DNA of 64,000 nt, taken from the NCBI GenBank assembly GCA_019614645.1, contig JABWDB010000004.1, positions 8,556,001 through 8,620,000 on the forward strand, in the 5' to 3' direction. Position 1 is the first letter of the stretch; each line of letters opens with the position of its first letter. The DNA comes from Stratiolaelaps scimitus (taxonomy: Eukaryota > Arthropoda > Arachnida > Mesostigmata > Laelapidae). The position numbers and the translations under genes are program-made. The notes beneath the pieces were generated by a model. It had not been told where the DNA came from. It was given only the letters and a program-made list of their open reading frames with translations, and did not search any database. Positions 27,748 through 39,500 of the stretch are shown here, in pieces.

Positions 27748-27787
<40 letters not shown>
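27748..27787. repeat. (TA)20 microsatellite
   Basis: An uninterrupted TA run of about 40 bases in AT-rich DNA with no gene around it. Confidence 0.95.
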
Positions 27788-27790
<3 letters not shown>

Positions 27791-28233
27791 AGTGTTCGAC
27801 TATGCACAAAGTAGAAATGTTATATATTCTACAGTAATATATATGTATAATGTCATCATAGGCAGAATAAATCAAGGTACGACTTCAAATCAACCCTTAA
27901 GTTATCGACGAGGATCAGCAGTCTATTCAAAGGACAGTCCAGCATATTCTATAAGACTAACTACGTACTGTTCCCAGCTATGGATGTACAAATGTTCACG
28001 CCAAACCACTATACGCGACCACTACATTGCGACGTGCACAAGCGAGAATGTAAATGATTGTTCATTCACGTCCGACTGTCCTCCGCTCTCTCATTGTCCC
28101 CTTCCGCTACAATTACGACAATCCGAATTGTATAATACGTGTCCTATTCACTGACACCTTCAAACGGCACCCGAAGCAATGTCACTTTGTTGATTTGGCC
28201 CCCTCGTACACATTTCTACTGTTTCTGTTTTCA

Positions 28234-28629
28234 CTAGATCGCAGCCGCAGGTAGGAATGAGAATAGCCGGTGGTAACGCGTAAGCCAATCTGCATTCCCG
28301 CATGCCGACGGTGGCGTACTCGGCTGTCGCCGCCACAAATGAGCCTCTGCGTCTGCTGGCCGCACTCCGGGAATGGGGTGCGCGAGTATGGCGGCCGGGG
28401 GTTGGGGATGTTGCCCGGCGTCTAGGTGCTGCATTAACATCTGGGGGACCTTTGGCGTGAGGGAGGGCCCAGCCATGATAGCTGGCTGGCTAGCTAGATG
28501 GTACCGGGAAGCCCGGGCAACCCGCCTCGGCCGGCTAAGGAGGTCCCGCTTCATCGTGCAGGTTGATGCCGGGGTCTGCAGGGTGGCTTGGGCTAGAGTA
28601 GTGTTGGTGATGGCAGGCGGGACGGGCAA
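28234..28629 (-). other. 131-codon open frame in a GC-rich block
   Basis: On the minus strand a frame without repeats reads MAGPSLTPKVPQMLMQHLDA and ends PAAAI. A CCCTGCAG before its middle could act as an acceptor. The opposite strand is open as well (28,373-28,765). No domain or splice partner is recognised, so it is not called a gene. Confidence 0.2.
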
Positions 28630-28920
28630 GACATTCGCATATGCAAGACATTCGTTTTGCTTGCAAGGTGTAGGCTACCAGCAGGTAGCCGTTGCTAAAC
28701 AACTCATACATACGTGTGTATATATATATATATATACATTGGAAGCGGAAGTAAGTTCTGAGTAGAGCACAAAAGTGAGCGACAAGGGACCACGCAGGTC
28801 TTGCCATGGTCCTGGGTGTGGTGTTATTGTCGCCAGCAGATGGAGACAGCGATGGCGGGAGAAGATAAAGAGAGATAAATTAAGCTAAACGACTATTATA
28901 TTTGTGAGAATTTCTGCTAA

Positions 28921-28989
28921 TTGTACATTTGGGCATACTTTATTAGCTTGAGGGGCACACAAGCTAATAAAGTATGCCCAAATGTACAA
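28921..28989. repeat. Perfect palindrome: 30-bp arms, 9-base loop
   Basis: TTGTACATTTGGGCATACTT, followed by TATTAGCTTG, at 28,921-28,950 is exactly reverse-complemented at 28,960-28,989, with loop AGGGGCACA. All 30 pairs match. It could fold into a 69-base hairpin in RNA or extrude as a cruciform. No coding or SINE features overlap. Confidence 0.95.
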
Positions 28990-28999
28990 TGTAGTAGGC

Positions 29000-31800
29000 T
29001 CATTTGCGAGGAGCAACAGAAAAACTAATCATTTCCCTTTGAAAATGCACTCCTCTGATTGATACTAGTGAGTCATTTAAGATTATGTACATTTCAACAA
29101 TTACTTACATATTTAGTACGGTGCTTTTCGTAAAAAATGGGTAATAATAATTAGTGGGAAACTATTGTTCCTGATTATAGAACAACGTGAAAAGAAAAAC
29201 GCTTAGATAGACCCCCGTTATAATAATTTCCATTGGTTTTACCGGATATGTGAAAAACAAAATGACATTGACATTGACAGACTCATTACCGGTAGATTAT
29301 CGACGACTATCTGATATTTTGTGAGCGTTCATTCGTTAAAAGATTATTTTTGTCTCTCAAACGTTCTGATCAGCAACCTCCATTGCTTTTGATCTAATTT
29401 TAGAGGGGTAAATTTACTTCAAACCCACGGACGCCACCGAAGACATTTCAATCTTGATAGAAGTAGGGCCGATTCAGTGAATAGTTGACGTGGATGACAA
29501 AACTTATTGTGTTGTGTAACTCAAATACCCTCAAAGGTCGGGAATGCCTCCGAACTTAGCTGAATGTTGTATGCTTGCTGCAGTTTGCCATTGGCGGAAC
29601 CAGCAGCTAACCCGAGAATAGTGATTCGCCATCAATCACGAGGCTAGTATTCAGATATGGCATTGAAAAAATCACCCATAATGCCACACATGACAGCTGT
29701 CTTCTCGTATATTATTGTCTTTGTTAATTGAAACTAGCAAGATTTCTCAGTGTCAATACTACGTTGCCAAATGCGGATAGATGTTTTGTTCGCCTATGTG
29801 AAGTCGTTACCGAAACAGCGCGGCGCTTGGGCCGTGTAAGGGGGTTGACTTGGCAACTTAAACGTTGTTTGATAAGCTCAAAAATGGCACCTTCTATCTG
29901 GAGGATGCACCTTTCAGAGTAAAGGTAAGTCCGTTTTAAATGCTGTACAGAGAACACCTGGCCAGCTCCTGACAACTTACTGGAAAGGCAAGCAATGTTT
30001 TCCACATACTAATACAAGTTTATACAACACGTGTGATAAAACAAGGAACGTTTAAACTACTATTATACGATTAACATATTAACGAGACTTGACTGTCCGC
30101 ATGACTGTCTTTCTCTTAGAGGTAACGGTGTCTTACCACAGGGTGCTCGAGAGAGATGCTTCGTGTTCAATTGCACGTGAGTCATTTTCTGACTGTCCTT
30201 TATTTAATTGATAGATTACAAATAAGCGACAATTGTACCCGGTGAAATACATTTAAGGACAGCCTCCTCTATATATCCTTATTGGAATATTTAAAACAAG
30301 GAGGACCTATTTCCCCAGACCGCAGGCGTGTGCCCAAACTAGAAATTGTGTTGCTTCTTTGGATATCAAAGGAAAACGTTTGCATGAAAAATTCTCACAT
30401 GATTCTCCTGTGATGGGCGATAACCTTTCTCCTAATATTCGAAGCATATTTAACGATTCTATCAATTTCGAAGGCTTCCTATGTAACGTAGTAATCATTA
30501 CATGTGAAACTAGAGTCTCATCGATTGCACACCCATATCGACATTTCCATAGCATTAATGACAGTATTCGTACGTATTTCAAATGTCCAACGTCGACAAG
30601 GGGTGTCGAGCGAGTGCTATGCAAACCCGCTGCAATATGCGCTAACTAGTGACAGCTCGTTGTCACCAGCGAAGTGGGCGCCCAACAAGGCTGTATTCGC
30701 ATCCCCGCGTGAGGACACCGAACCGGTCGACAGGGCGTACCTAATATCGCGTACTGTCACGTACACGACCTGAACAAAGAGTAACTGGTAATGAATTCGT
30801 TCAGATTCGTCTACTTTCTTAATTTAGTCACTCGTGTGATGTCAGATTAGGCTAGAACAGCAGAGTTGTTCTGACGGATTAGACAAAGGGGACCAGTCTG
30901 GTCTGCTTGTTTGTTCATGCCTGTATTGTATACCATACCGGAAAGGTATTATAACGTAATAGTTGAAGGAATTTAAGTAGAATGGTTCATTTAAATTGTT
31001 TTGTTCATGTTGCGAGACAGAATATAATTAGGGTTATGTTATTTCAGCCACGTTGAAAATAGACTGACAATTCAGTCCAATTCAGATGACTTTCTCTACA
31101 GTTGAATATCACATATTTAATCAAACAGAAACGGATTATGCCTGATGCTATTTGAACCCATGATATCATGAGCCTTCATCATTCAGTAGTGAACAACATT
31201 CGTACACCAATGTCTCGGGTCTCGATATAGCTATCCATGGTTGCGGAAATAGCGATCGTGTAGATAAATGGAAGCTTTTGAATGGTGCAAACCATTAAAT
31301 GGTGAGCACTACAAGCGTTAAAAGTTGTAGTCGTGCAAATGTTATTAACAATGAAAAAACAATATTAAAAAAACCTGCCCAAGGACACCACAAAACTCCT
31401 ATTCATCCAAGATGGAATTGAGCCGAAAATCAACACATTTTACGTCATCACTCTTATGACGAACAAAACGGCCGACGACAGAGGCTTGCGTCACTTCACC
31501 TAATCAGGTTATCATCGGATTGAGATTAGTTTTGTAACCTTTCCACAAGCCTCTATGTCCACGGTAGTACAATATGTAGCGACACACACGTCCTCGTCAC
31601 ATGGATTTGTCGTTGCCAAATTCTCAAATGTACACATACATGAAATGTCATAGTGACAGTTTCGTGGTTTCAGTGTTCCATAGTTGAGACAGTTTCAACA
31701 CTGACTCGAAGCTTGTATGCACCCATCATCGCGTTCACTCAATATAACAATAGTGTTAGTCTTTCATATTTCTTTCTGTTTGTTCCCCTTCTACTGCATT
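29000..31800. other. AT-rich DNA, no gene recognised
   Basis: Apart from the dispersed repeat at 30,212-30,307, I see only short frames, including two antisense pairs at 29,724-30,005 and 30,307-30,649 with no motif. Confidence 0.45.
30212..30307 (+). repeat. Dispersed repeat of unknown class, copy 1
   Basis: The order GATTACAA, GACAATTGTACCCG, GTGAAATACAT, ACAGCCTCCTCTATA, ATTTAAAAC and AGGAGG is shared with the minus strand at 50,200-50,301 over about 95 bases, with small gaps. It has no open frame and no tRNA boxes. A non-autonomous transposon fragment is the likely nature. The opening GATAGATTACAAATA also occurs alone near 33,748. Confidence 0.75.
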
Positions 31801-31816
31801 TGCACAGTACATTAAT

Positions 31817-32320
31817 TTGCAAACGCTTTTCTGTTCTCTGTCATTACAGAGTCTGTCCCCTGATCCAGCCGCCCTTCGTCCGGCAGCTCGCCGCTATGCC
31901 TTGCGGCATCTTGCAACTGCCGAGGATGACTTCGTTTACTTTCGTCTGGTTCTTTCATTCGCAAACTCTCTGCACCTCTCTCACTCTCGGTTCTATCTCC
32001 ACTCCGGGAGAGCACTGATTGTTTCTCAGGATAACGCGCGCAAAGCCCGGATTATGAAGACAGCTCGCAAAGCAAAACCAGTCGCGAAGGGAACACACGA
32101 CGGAGATGAAGGCAAGGAGGAGTCAGCTGAAGCAGTGTTCAGCAGTAGCTGCAGGGCCTGCGACGACAACGGCGGCAGCCACGACCACACCAGTAGAAAC
32201 AGCGGCGACAGCGGCAGAAGAAATAGGAAGCTCGAGTACCACTCGCCGCAAGTCCTGGTTCTCCGGACCCCGTCAGCGTCCCTTGGCCCTCAAGTCCCCG
32301 AAGATCCCTCCTCAGCCTAG
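31817..32320 (+). other. 167-codon open frame after an acceptor-like site
   Basis: TTCTGTTCTCTGTCATTACAG at 31,828-31,848 is a good-looking 3' splice site. After it a plus-strand frame runs as SLSPDPAALRPAARRYALRH, later a basic/acidic part (MKTARKAKPVAKGTHDGDE). A second frame (32,106-32,363) is Ala/Thr-rich and also open. No domain was recognised and no upstream exon found. It is the best candidate for an unrecognised exon in the left half, but the evidence is thin. Confidence 0.25.
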
Positions 32321-32362
32321 ACTCCTCCCCGCGCCCCGCTCTCGCAGTGTCTTCGTCGTCTG

Positions 32363-33260
32363 ACGCGTTTGCCATCGCGATGCCATCTCAAAAGGAAAGG
32401 AAAACTGAAGAAGAACGAGAGAAGAGACTCTGGCGTCACCGTCGCCGCGAACGGAGTCGTGCTGAGGAGAAGGGGGCCACCGTTCTAAGATGGGCCGTTC
32501 CTCTGCCGTTGCTGATGCCGGTGGAGCTGGCACAGCCGCTGCTGCTGCTGTCGCAAGTGTCCTTTCGAAAAGGAATCTCATTCATAGGATCCCCTTTTTT
32601 CTTTTCCTTCTCCTCGTCCTCCTCCTCTACCATCTACTCATCTTGCTGCTCTCCTACTTTCCCCTGCTGCCGCCTGTCCGGAGGATGAAGAGGCAGCGAA
32701 TTATCGATAAAAATACGGGAAGGCTGCCGCTTCAGCGGTAGCAGCAGCAGCAGCGGCTGCAGGAAGACAGCGCTTGTGTAACAGCAGCTAGAGCGGCGTA
32801 AAGCCTGGCCGACAGTGAGCAGTCACGGCAGGCTTGGCCTGCTTGCCAGTTCTAGCTAGCGCTTGCAAGCGCAAGTGTGTATGAAGAAAACGCCGTCCTC
32901 GTCGTCGTCTTTGTCGTCGTGCCCATGAACTGCGGGGGCTTCCTGCACATGGCGGTGGCAGCGATGGAGGAGCCAAGGAGGAACACGACGGTAACTACGT
33001 ATCTAACCGGATCGCCCTAGAACACTCCCGCTCCGCCCGTCCGCGCAGACCCAACTTTGAGCTCTGCTGAAGCAAGGCAACTACAGTGGCAGGGTGGCAG
33101 CGAAAAGGAGATGATGTGAAGCACTGTTTCATTGAGGCTCTCGATGACGGGGCCAAGGTTGGGGTGAGCCGCGCCGGAAGAAGCGAACAGAGAGAACACA
33201 GGGCAGGCAAAGAGACGGGCGGGTCCCTGAGCAGGGTAATGCTGAGAGGGCGCGCTTTCG
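32363..33260. other. GC-rich low-complexity block
   Basis: Rich in GCT/GCC/TCG triplets and CCT runs (32,590-32,670), with GCAGCAGCAGCAG near 32,738-32,753. Frames are open in several phases with Ala-, Ser- or Leu-rich output. No gene is called. Confidence 0.35.
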
Positions 33261-33499
33261 GTTTAAGATTTCAAACTAAATACATGACTTGTTTCAGATC
33301 CAGAAGACACTCAAAGTGAACCAGAATAAAGGACATCACCTCGTGTACTGCTGCCGCTAGGCAGATAAACGCCCGGTCGTCCTGTTCAGATGACGGGACG
33401 ACCTTCTCTCCTGTCATGCGGAAGGAAGTCTGCAATGAGTGCTCCCCATAAAAAATATACACATTGTACCCGATCATATCGACCGCTTTACAAGCAGTA

Positions 33500-33642
33500 A
33501 GGTAAAGGTACAGCTTTATTGGTTTATTAAAGGAACTGCAATTTTATAATGCTGAAGTTCTCTTGTATGTCACGACACGCAACTCGAACCTACGGCCTCT
33601 AGCCTATTGCAGCCAGAGACTTAGCCGTCTGGCCCACCGCAT
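33500..33642 (-). mobile_element. tRNA-derived SINE, family 2
   Basis: On the minus strand the tRNA-like head reads GCGGTGGGCCAGACGGCTAA and has a B box GGTTCGAGTTG. The element ends in a tail containing CAGTTCCTTTAATAAACC then AATAAAGCTGTACCTTTACC. The same tail occurs at 57,748 and 60,044, and in a diverged form at 36,000. The A and B boxes suggest Pol III origin. The right edge is set where the head meets unrelated sequence. Confidence 0.75.
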
Positions 33643-33827
33643 TGACAGTTCGTTGCATTAGTATTTAGCGTTGAAAGCGTTCACTTCGATGTGCAATGAA
33701 GAAATCCAATTTACTGGTTTCCTATTTCGTATCGAATTGATTGAGCGATAGATTACAAATAGAAAAATTGACGTCATTAACAAGAGGTTCACAATTCGCG
33801 TTGTTATTTTAGATACAACGACAATCG

Positions 33828-33861
33828 GCTTAAAAAGCCGGAGACCGCAGGTTCGAGATCG
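33828..33861 (+). mobile_element. Possible SINE family 2 head fragment
   Basis: AAAAGCCGGAGACCGCAGG, then TTCGAGATCGC, closely matches the anticodon/T-arm part of the 35,994 element head, on the opposite strand. No tail is seen downstream, so it is a fragment at best. Confidence 0.45.
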
Positions 33862-35993
33862 CTCAACATAAAAGATGCTATTGAACTGGTATCAGATGTC
33901 GTGACCTTTTTTTAACAAGTCGTTTACATCCGGCTGTGGTGACGAGGTTGCCTGCCTTTACTAATTGACGGTAGGGCTCACAAGACGTAACCAATGAGCA
34001 TCTTCTAAAACTATCTTAATGTTGACTAAGACTCGCCGTTGTGAATGCCTCAACGCGAATGTATCTTGCTGTGCTTAACCTACCGATATATCGCACACCG
34101 ATACAATACACTATGATACATTGCTAATGAACTCAATGTTTTTGCAACGATCTGGCATTAATTACACAGATTTCGTCAGTAGCCATTGCTTTCACAGTAT
34201 ATTACAGTTAGATTCAAGCAGCAGCACAAAGCGAACGTCCCACTCTTGTTGATTCCTATGTATAGGACCCTCGTCGGCTTCTCTACAGTTCCAACTCGGC
34301 TTCGTTAGCCAGCAATCTTCGTCCCTGCATATTTCGCTACAAATTAAGAGCAATATTCCACATTGTGCAACAATTGCTGCTGTCACTGGGCGCTGCCCTA
34401 TATCATGCTGTTTACCATACGTGCACTTAATCATACGAATGCAATCATACTCCAGGGGCTGTTAAGAGAGCTTTGCATCCTCACAGGACGCAAGCAAGTT
34501 TGCTTCGTTGGCCCTGACCGCCCGCTCGTTCGCTCGGCCAGTCGCTCGGTCGTCGTCTTGGATGTGCCTAGGGAATTGAGCTAAGCGACCCTGAGAAAAT
34601 TCATGGCTGTACGCAGGGTGCAGTACAGCAGCCTTCTCGCGGCTTCGACATAAATTCACCTCGACATCGTATCGTCTAGACGGCACAATGGGACACGGAC
34701 GCGGGTTGGGGTCTGGCTTAGGGTGGGAGTTCGGGGGAGCGCGTGGGGCTGCTGGGAGTCGTATGTTGCGTACGGTAGAACAGCACATAGACAGAAACTG
34801 GCGAAGAAGGAGAACGGTGTACGGCTCCATAGGGCGGTCTAACGACCCCATTCTGTTCAGCTACATCCATCTCGGTGGATAGCAGCGGCGGTGGCCGCCG
34901 CTGCAGCCCCCAGCTTCTGTTGCGCCTTTAGGATAGCTTGTGTATTTCGCTGCTTTGCCCTGAGACCTTGCCGTGCCCCGTTACAGGGCAGCCGCTTGCG
35001 GCTTACCGGAATTGTTCAGCCAGTATCGGGGGGCGGCGGCGGCGGCGGCGACGCCCAGAGAAGACCAAGATGAAGATATACAGCAGAAAATCCGACGCAA
35101 TAGCAACGTGCACCGTACGAAACGGAAGAGCGACAATCATTGAAATCCCCACTCACAGGATAGCGGTGGCCCGAAATCGTTTCATCACAGGGAAGGTATA
35201 CTGTATCAGAAACGTATTACGACTTGTACAGTGCTGGACGTACTGGGAGCTGACGGCAGGTTCCCCTTAACATGTTGAAATATCGGTATGCCATGGCGCA
35301 AATGGTCGCGCCGGTCAAACCGAGCTGCTTTGTGACCTGTAAATATAATGTGGATGTCGCCGGTATGCTCAGGTTAATTATAATATGGTAGATAAATGTA
35401 CCGAGAATTGAACTGTGCTGAGCCTCTGAACTCTCAACTTTGATTGGTTCAACGTCTATTCCTGATAATCCAGTACGAAATTTGATTTATTGACAGGACT
35501 GCAGTAAAGTTAATACTTAAGTTCTCACTGGCAAAAAAATATGTAAAAGGAGAGTCCCATTGAACATCGCTAATTGGAAGATATACATACATTATGCCAT
35601 AAACACTGAAATTGTCACAGTTTATTATACAAAATGCCAAATACAGTTAAGAAAGTCGACACATTACATTGCGATGACACTAAATCAGTCACACAGGTTT
35701 ATTTCTTTCAAAGTTTCCCATGAATTAAAAAAAAAAATTCGCATTCACTTTGATTTATTATATTTAGCGTGAAAATGTTCACTTACGTAAAACCGCGCGT
35801 TGTTCGCTTTTTCTTCTTAGATGACCCCAACTGATGTTCCATCGCGGAAATACCTTGGTACCCTGTGTGTGTATTTCAAGGACCTATCATGTCGATGATG
35901 CTAGACTTATCTGGGCCTTTTCCAGTAGACCTATGCGACCTAGGTAGGGCAAGGTTGACAATACCCCAGTCAAACCGCGATTTCCCTTTCTAG
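33862..35993. other. No gene recognised
   Basis: Includes a GC-rich patch at 34,680-35,060 ending in (GGC)n at 35,031-35,049, open on both strands without motifs. The rest is AT-rich. Confidence 0.4.
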
Positions 35994-36103
35994 GATAAAG
36001 GTTTTATTGGTTAATTAGAGGAAGCGCAGTACGCCACGCGCGGGACTCGAACCTGCGACCTCCGGCTTTTCACAGCCAAGGACTCAGCCGTGGTAACCGC
36101 ATC
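35994..36103 (-). mobile_element. tRNA-derived SINE, family 2, with well-preserved tRNA-like head
   Basis: On the minus strand the head reads GGATGCGGTTACCACGGCTG, then an anticodon-arm-like CTGTGAAAAGCCGGAGG and a perfect B box GGTTCGAGTCC. It is followed by a short body and a tail resembling TTAATTAACCAATAAAACC. It aligns with the 33,500 element but has an intact B box. A tRNA pseudogene is the alternative; the shared tail favours a SINE. The head's first 12 bases form a palindrome with the flanking DNA (36,092-36,122). Confidence 0.7.
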
Positions 36104-36122
36104 CCAAAGAGATGCGGTTACC
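36092..36122. repeat. Inverted repeat, 12-bp perfect arms
   Basis: GGTAACCGCATC and GATGCGGTTACC are separated by 7 bases (CCAAAGA). The left arm is the start of the tRNA-like head of the neighbouring SINE, so the palindrome may result from a partial inverted second copy. Confidence 0.8.
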
Positions 36123-36498
36123 CGCTATAGTCCGTGGAAGGTCTCTTAGCAGACGGACGGTGGCAAATCAGTGAAGAGGCAATGTACCACTATTATTTAC
36201 TCAAATCGATCTCACGAACTCAACCGCCGACGCCGCGCAACCTAAGCGAATTATACCGGGCACTTAACTTAATTAGCGACGCGTTGCCGATCAGTGTGAC
36301 AATTTTTGTCGGCTGGCTCATTTCTCTACTTGAACATCTGTGAGAAGAGGCATTGCCCTTCTCTGCCTTCATAGGTGTCGTGAGGGGATGCCATTTATTT
36401 CACGACGTATGGATACTGTCGGATATGCTATTGAATTCGAAACAACTAAAAATATAGCGTGTTCTATTGATTCCTACCCGTAGCTATGATTCCTACTA

Positions 36499-36539
36499 GT
36501 ACCGTGGACGTTAAATGTGGACACCCCGAAAATTTATAG
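36499..36539 (+). mobile_element. Tail fragment of SINE family 1
   Basis: GTACCGTGGACGTTAAATGT matches the tail of the 21,209-21,391 element exactly over 20 bases. It is followed by a similar CCGAAAATTTATAG end. The tRNA-like head is absent, so this is a 5'-truncated copy or a shared 3' end. Orientation is plus. Confidence 0.65.
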
Positions 36540-39500
36540 TAAGTAGCTATAATCTAGTAGAGGCACGTCGCATACTACATATTATTAGTAAACACTAACC
36601 AAGCAAAGCATGTTCAGGTAAACTCGCCTGATGAACATCATCACCGCCTCTTTAAGTAACACCCTGTCTATACCCGCATACAAGCTACACAGCAGCTACA
36701 ATCTAAACTCCACCAGAACACTGTAACACCAATATAACAGTTAGTTCGTTTTAGTTGCTTAGTTACACGCTACTAGTTACTCGTACAACGAAGACATCAG
36801 TTACAATTTGAAAGGAACATGTAAATATTTTATTTGGATTATTTGGATTTGTTTAATATTACACAGATAAATATTATTCCTGAAATGCACCATCTCGCGC
36901 GACGCCGTCGCCTCCTCCTATCATTTTCCTCAACAGGTTTTGACGCTTGTCCCATACCGCACTACTGGTGGTTGTATTCGTGGTAATAAAACCGGCATTT
37001 TTTTAAAAAATGATTTCACTCGACTCTACGGTTGTTATGTTCTTTTTGTGTGTGTGTGTCTGCTTGTTGCTGTTGTTGTTTTTTTTGGAGTAATTTTTCA
37101 CGAAGCCCTTACGGCTTGTCTGCTCCGGCGTCCACCGAATCAGTCAGTCGTTCACGGATGAATTGGCGCTCGTTGGGAGACACCCGTTGGCTCTGTTACC
37201 GTTAACACTGCTCTGCTTTGCTCAGTGTTTCGTTAAAGGAGGTAACGCCGCCACCGCGCCCTTCGTTCACCACCGTCGATATCATTGTCTATGATCATCA
37301 CCATTATCATCGTCAAGTTCACACCTTCCTCGGTGTTTTTTTCGAAACCATTTGTATGTATGCCCCCGCGACCCCCCCCCGGCTCATATCGTTTTTGAAT
37401 AATACATTTTTGTTGCACTTCTCGTACACGCTCTTCTCTCGTCTCGCTTCGTCACCATTCCTGTTAGTATCATCAGTATCATTATTGTTATTATTGTCAT
37501 TATTATTATTATAATTATTGTTATTCTCAGCTGTTTGTGTCGTTTGTATTAAATTATTCACAATTAACACATTTCGTATTTACAAAGTCAGTATCTCATC
37601 GTCCTTCTCCGCCTCTGTATCTTCTCCACCTGTCGTCTTCTGATTAATTTCCGTTTGCTTGCGTTCCGCCTCTCCACACTGTTCTCTCTCTCTCTCGTTC
37701 CGACGAGTTGCCACTGCTGCGACGAGCAGTCTACAATACCCACGTTGATGCTTGACCTCACCCTCGTCTGTGGCGCGCTTTTTCACGCTGATTTTCCCCC
37801 CTCCAGTTGTTTCTCTGTTTTTTTCTCGTGTGTTTCACTTGCGAGTCTGCCGTTCCGTCACGGCCTTAGGCTTTGCAGCGGCCACACCTTGCGGTGACCT
37901 TGCTGCTTCCGCACGAGGATTCGTCGACGTTGTCCCCGATTATTTTGCTGCCGAGTTTCGGCCTGAATTTTTCACCTCGTGCCCCATTATCGTATGGCCT
38001 TTCGGTGGGCTTGCGTTTTGATGCTTGGCTGCAGATTGCAGTTCGCTAATTGTGAATTGTGTCCAGCCTTTGCTACGGGGTTTGCTATGCCCCCGTTCGT
38101 ATGGGTTGGGTGGGTGGGTGGTGTTGTTGTCTCGTGGCAACTCTAATCAGCGTTTGGTTTTCATCCGAACCGTCGGCATTCGTACAGCATACGAACAACG
38201 ACGCAGGATGATAGAGAAAGACGTGGAAGATATTTACCTCTGGGTTGATTGATTGTGCCATATATATATATATATATATTTGTGCACACGTTTGCGTTTC
38301 TGTGAATAACCCTAATATTATGATTGTTGTTATGATGGTGTTTCGCTTGGCTGTCGTAGTGCCTGCGTACCGCGATGGTTTTTAACTTAGAATTGTCGCC
38401 ACAAAACACTGCTTGACCACATTGCTAGATATTCATTGATTAAGCCAATGTTTCGTCATTTGTCCCGAGCGATTTCCTCTCCCAATATTTGTCTACATGA
38501 ACCCTATTCGACGGTTCCAATTAGCTTTCTGATTCAACGAAGGTACACATCGGTTTTCTTTCTCTGTGGCCAGTGCCATACACCTCTTTGTGACTGTCAA
38601 CTATATTGTGTAATAACTAAATAAAAAACGAAGGGCTGATGAGTTATCGACTCGACCTGATTGATCGCACGGCCACATCATTGTCATCGAGCGTATGTGT
38701 CATCTCGTAGAGCCAACCCCTAATCCCTGTCCAGGCCTAGTGATTTGATTATGCCCTGATTTGCTGATCTGTCTTTGATTTGCAGTTGGCCGCGACCGCC
38801 CAGCTTCCGACCTTCCGATCCATGATCATATGGTATATACATCTGATCCGAAATGAACGTGCAGCGTACGTCGCTCAACTTTGACCTATGATCGGTCAGT
38901 TTTCCTCGGGACTTTGAGGGTAGCGTTGACTGAGTCGTCGATTTCACCGAGTTTCACCTCCACACCCACTTCGAACATCTCCCTTCTCTCCTCCCGAATC
39001 TCATTTTCTGTTGCAACCTCTCACACTGCCTCACTTCACAGGTGGTATCATCGTCATCGTTGTTCAAAATGCTACCTTTACTGTTGGGCATAGGGCCCAT
39101 CTATCTAATCCCCCCAATCTCTCCTTGCTCTCTTCGATCGTCTTACCCGGCTTCCATTGAGCGTCTCCTATACCCTCTCCTCACGTCTCCAGACGTCTTT
39201 CTTGACAAACGCCTGCGGGCCGGATTCTCGTGTAGCGGCAGTACCAGGTATGCGCAGAGGGGCTGTTTAGAGCGCTGTTCAAACTGTCCTGTGGCAACAA
39301 CGATCCCCTTGAACATTCTGTATTTCTTTTCAAACGAATCGTCTCAGATTCGTTCGTTCATCCCCCTCCTCTTCAGCCTACGCCCGACCGTTTGATCGTC
39401 CGCTGCAGATCCTGAGATCGCACAGCCTTCCCAAGGAGCAAACGGTCAGCCTTAGTGAGAGCCGGCCTTAATCGCCCACCCCATCCGTCCGCCCGGCAGT

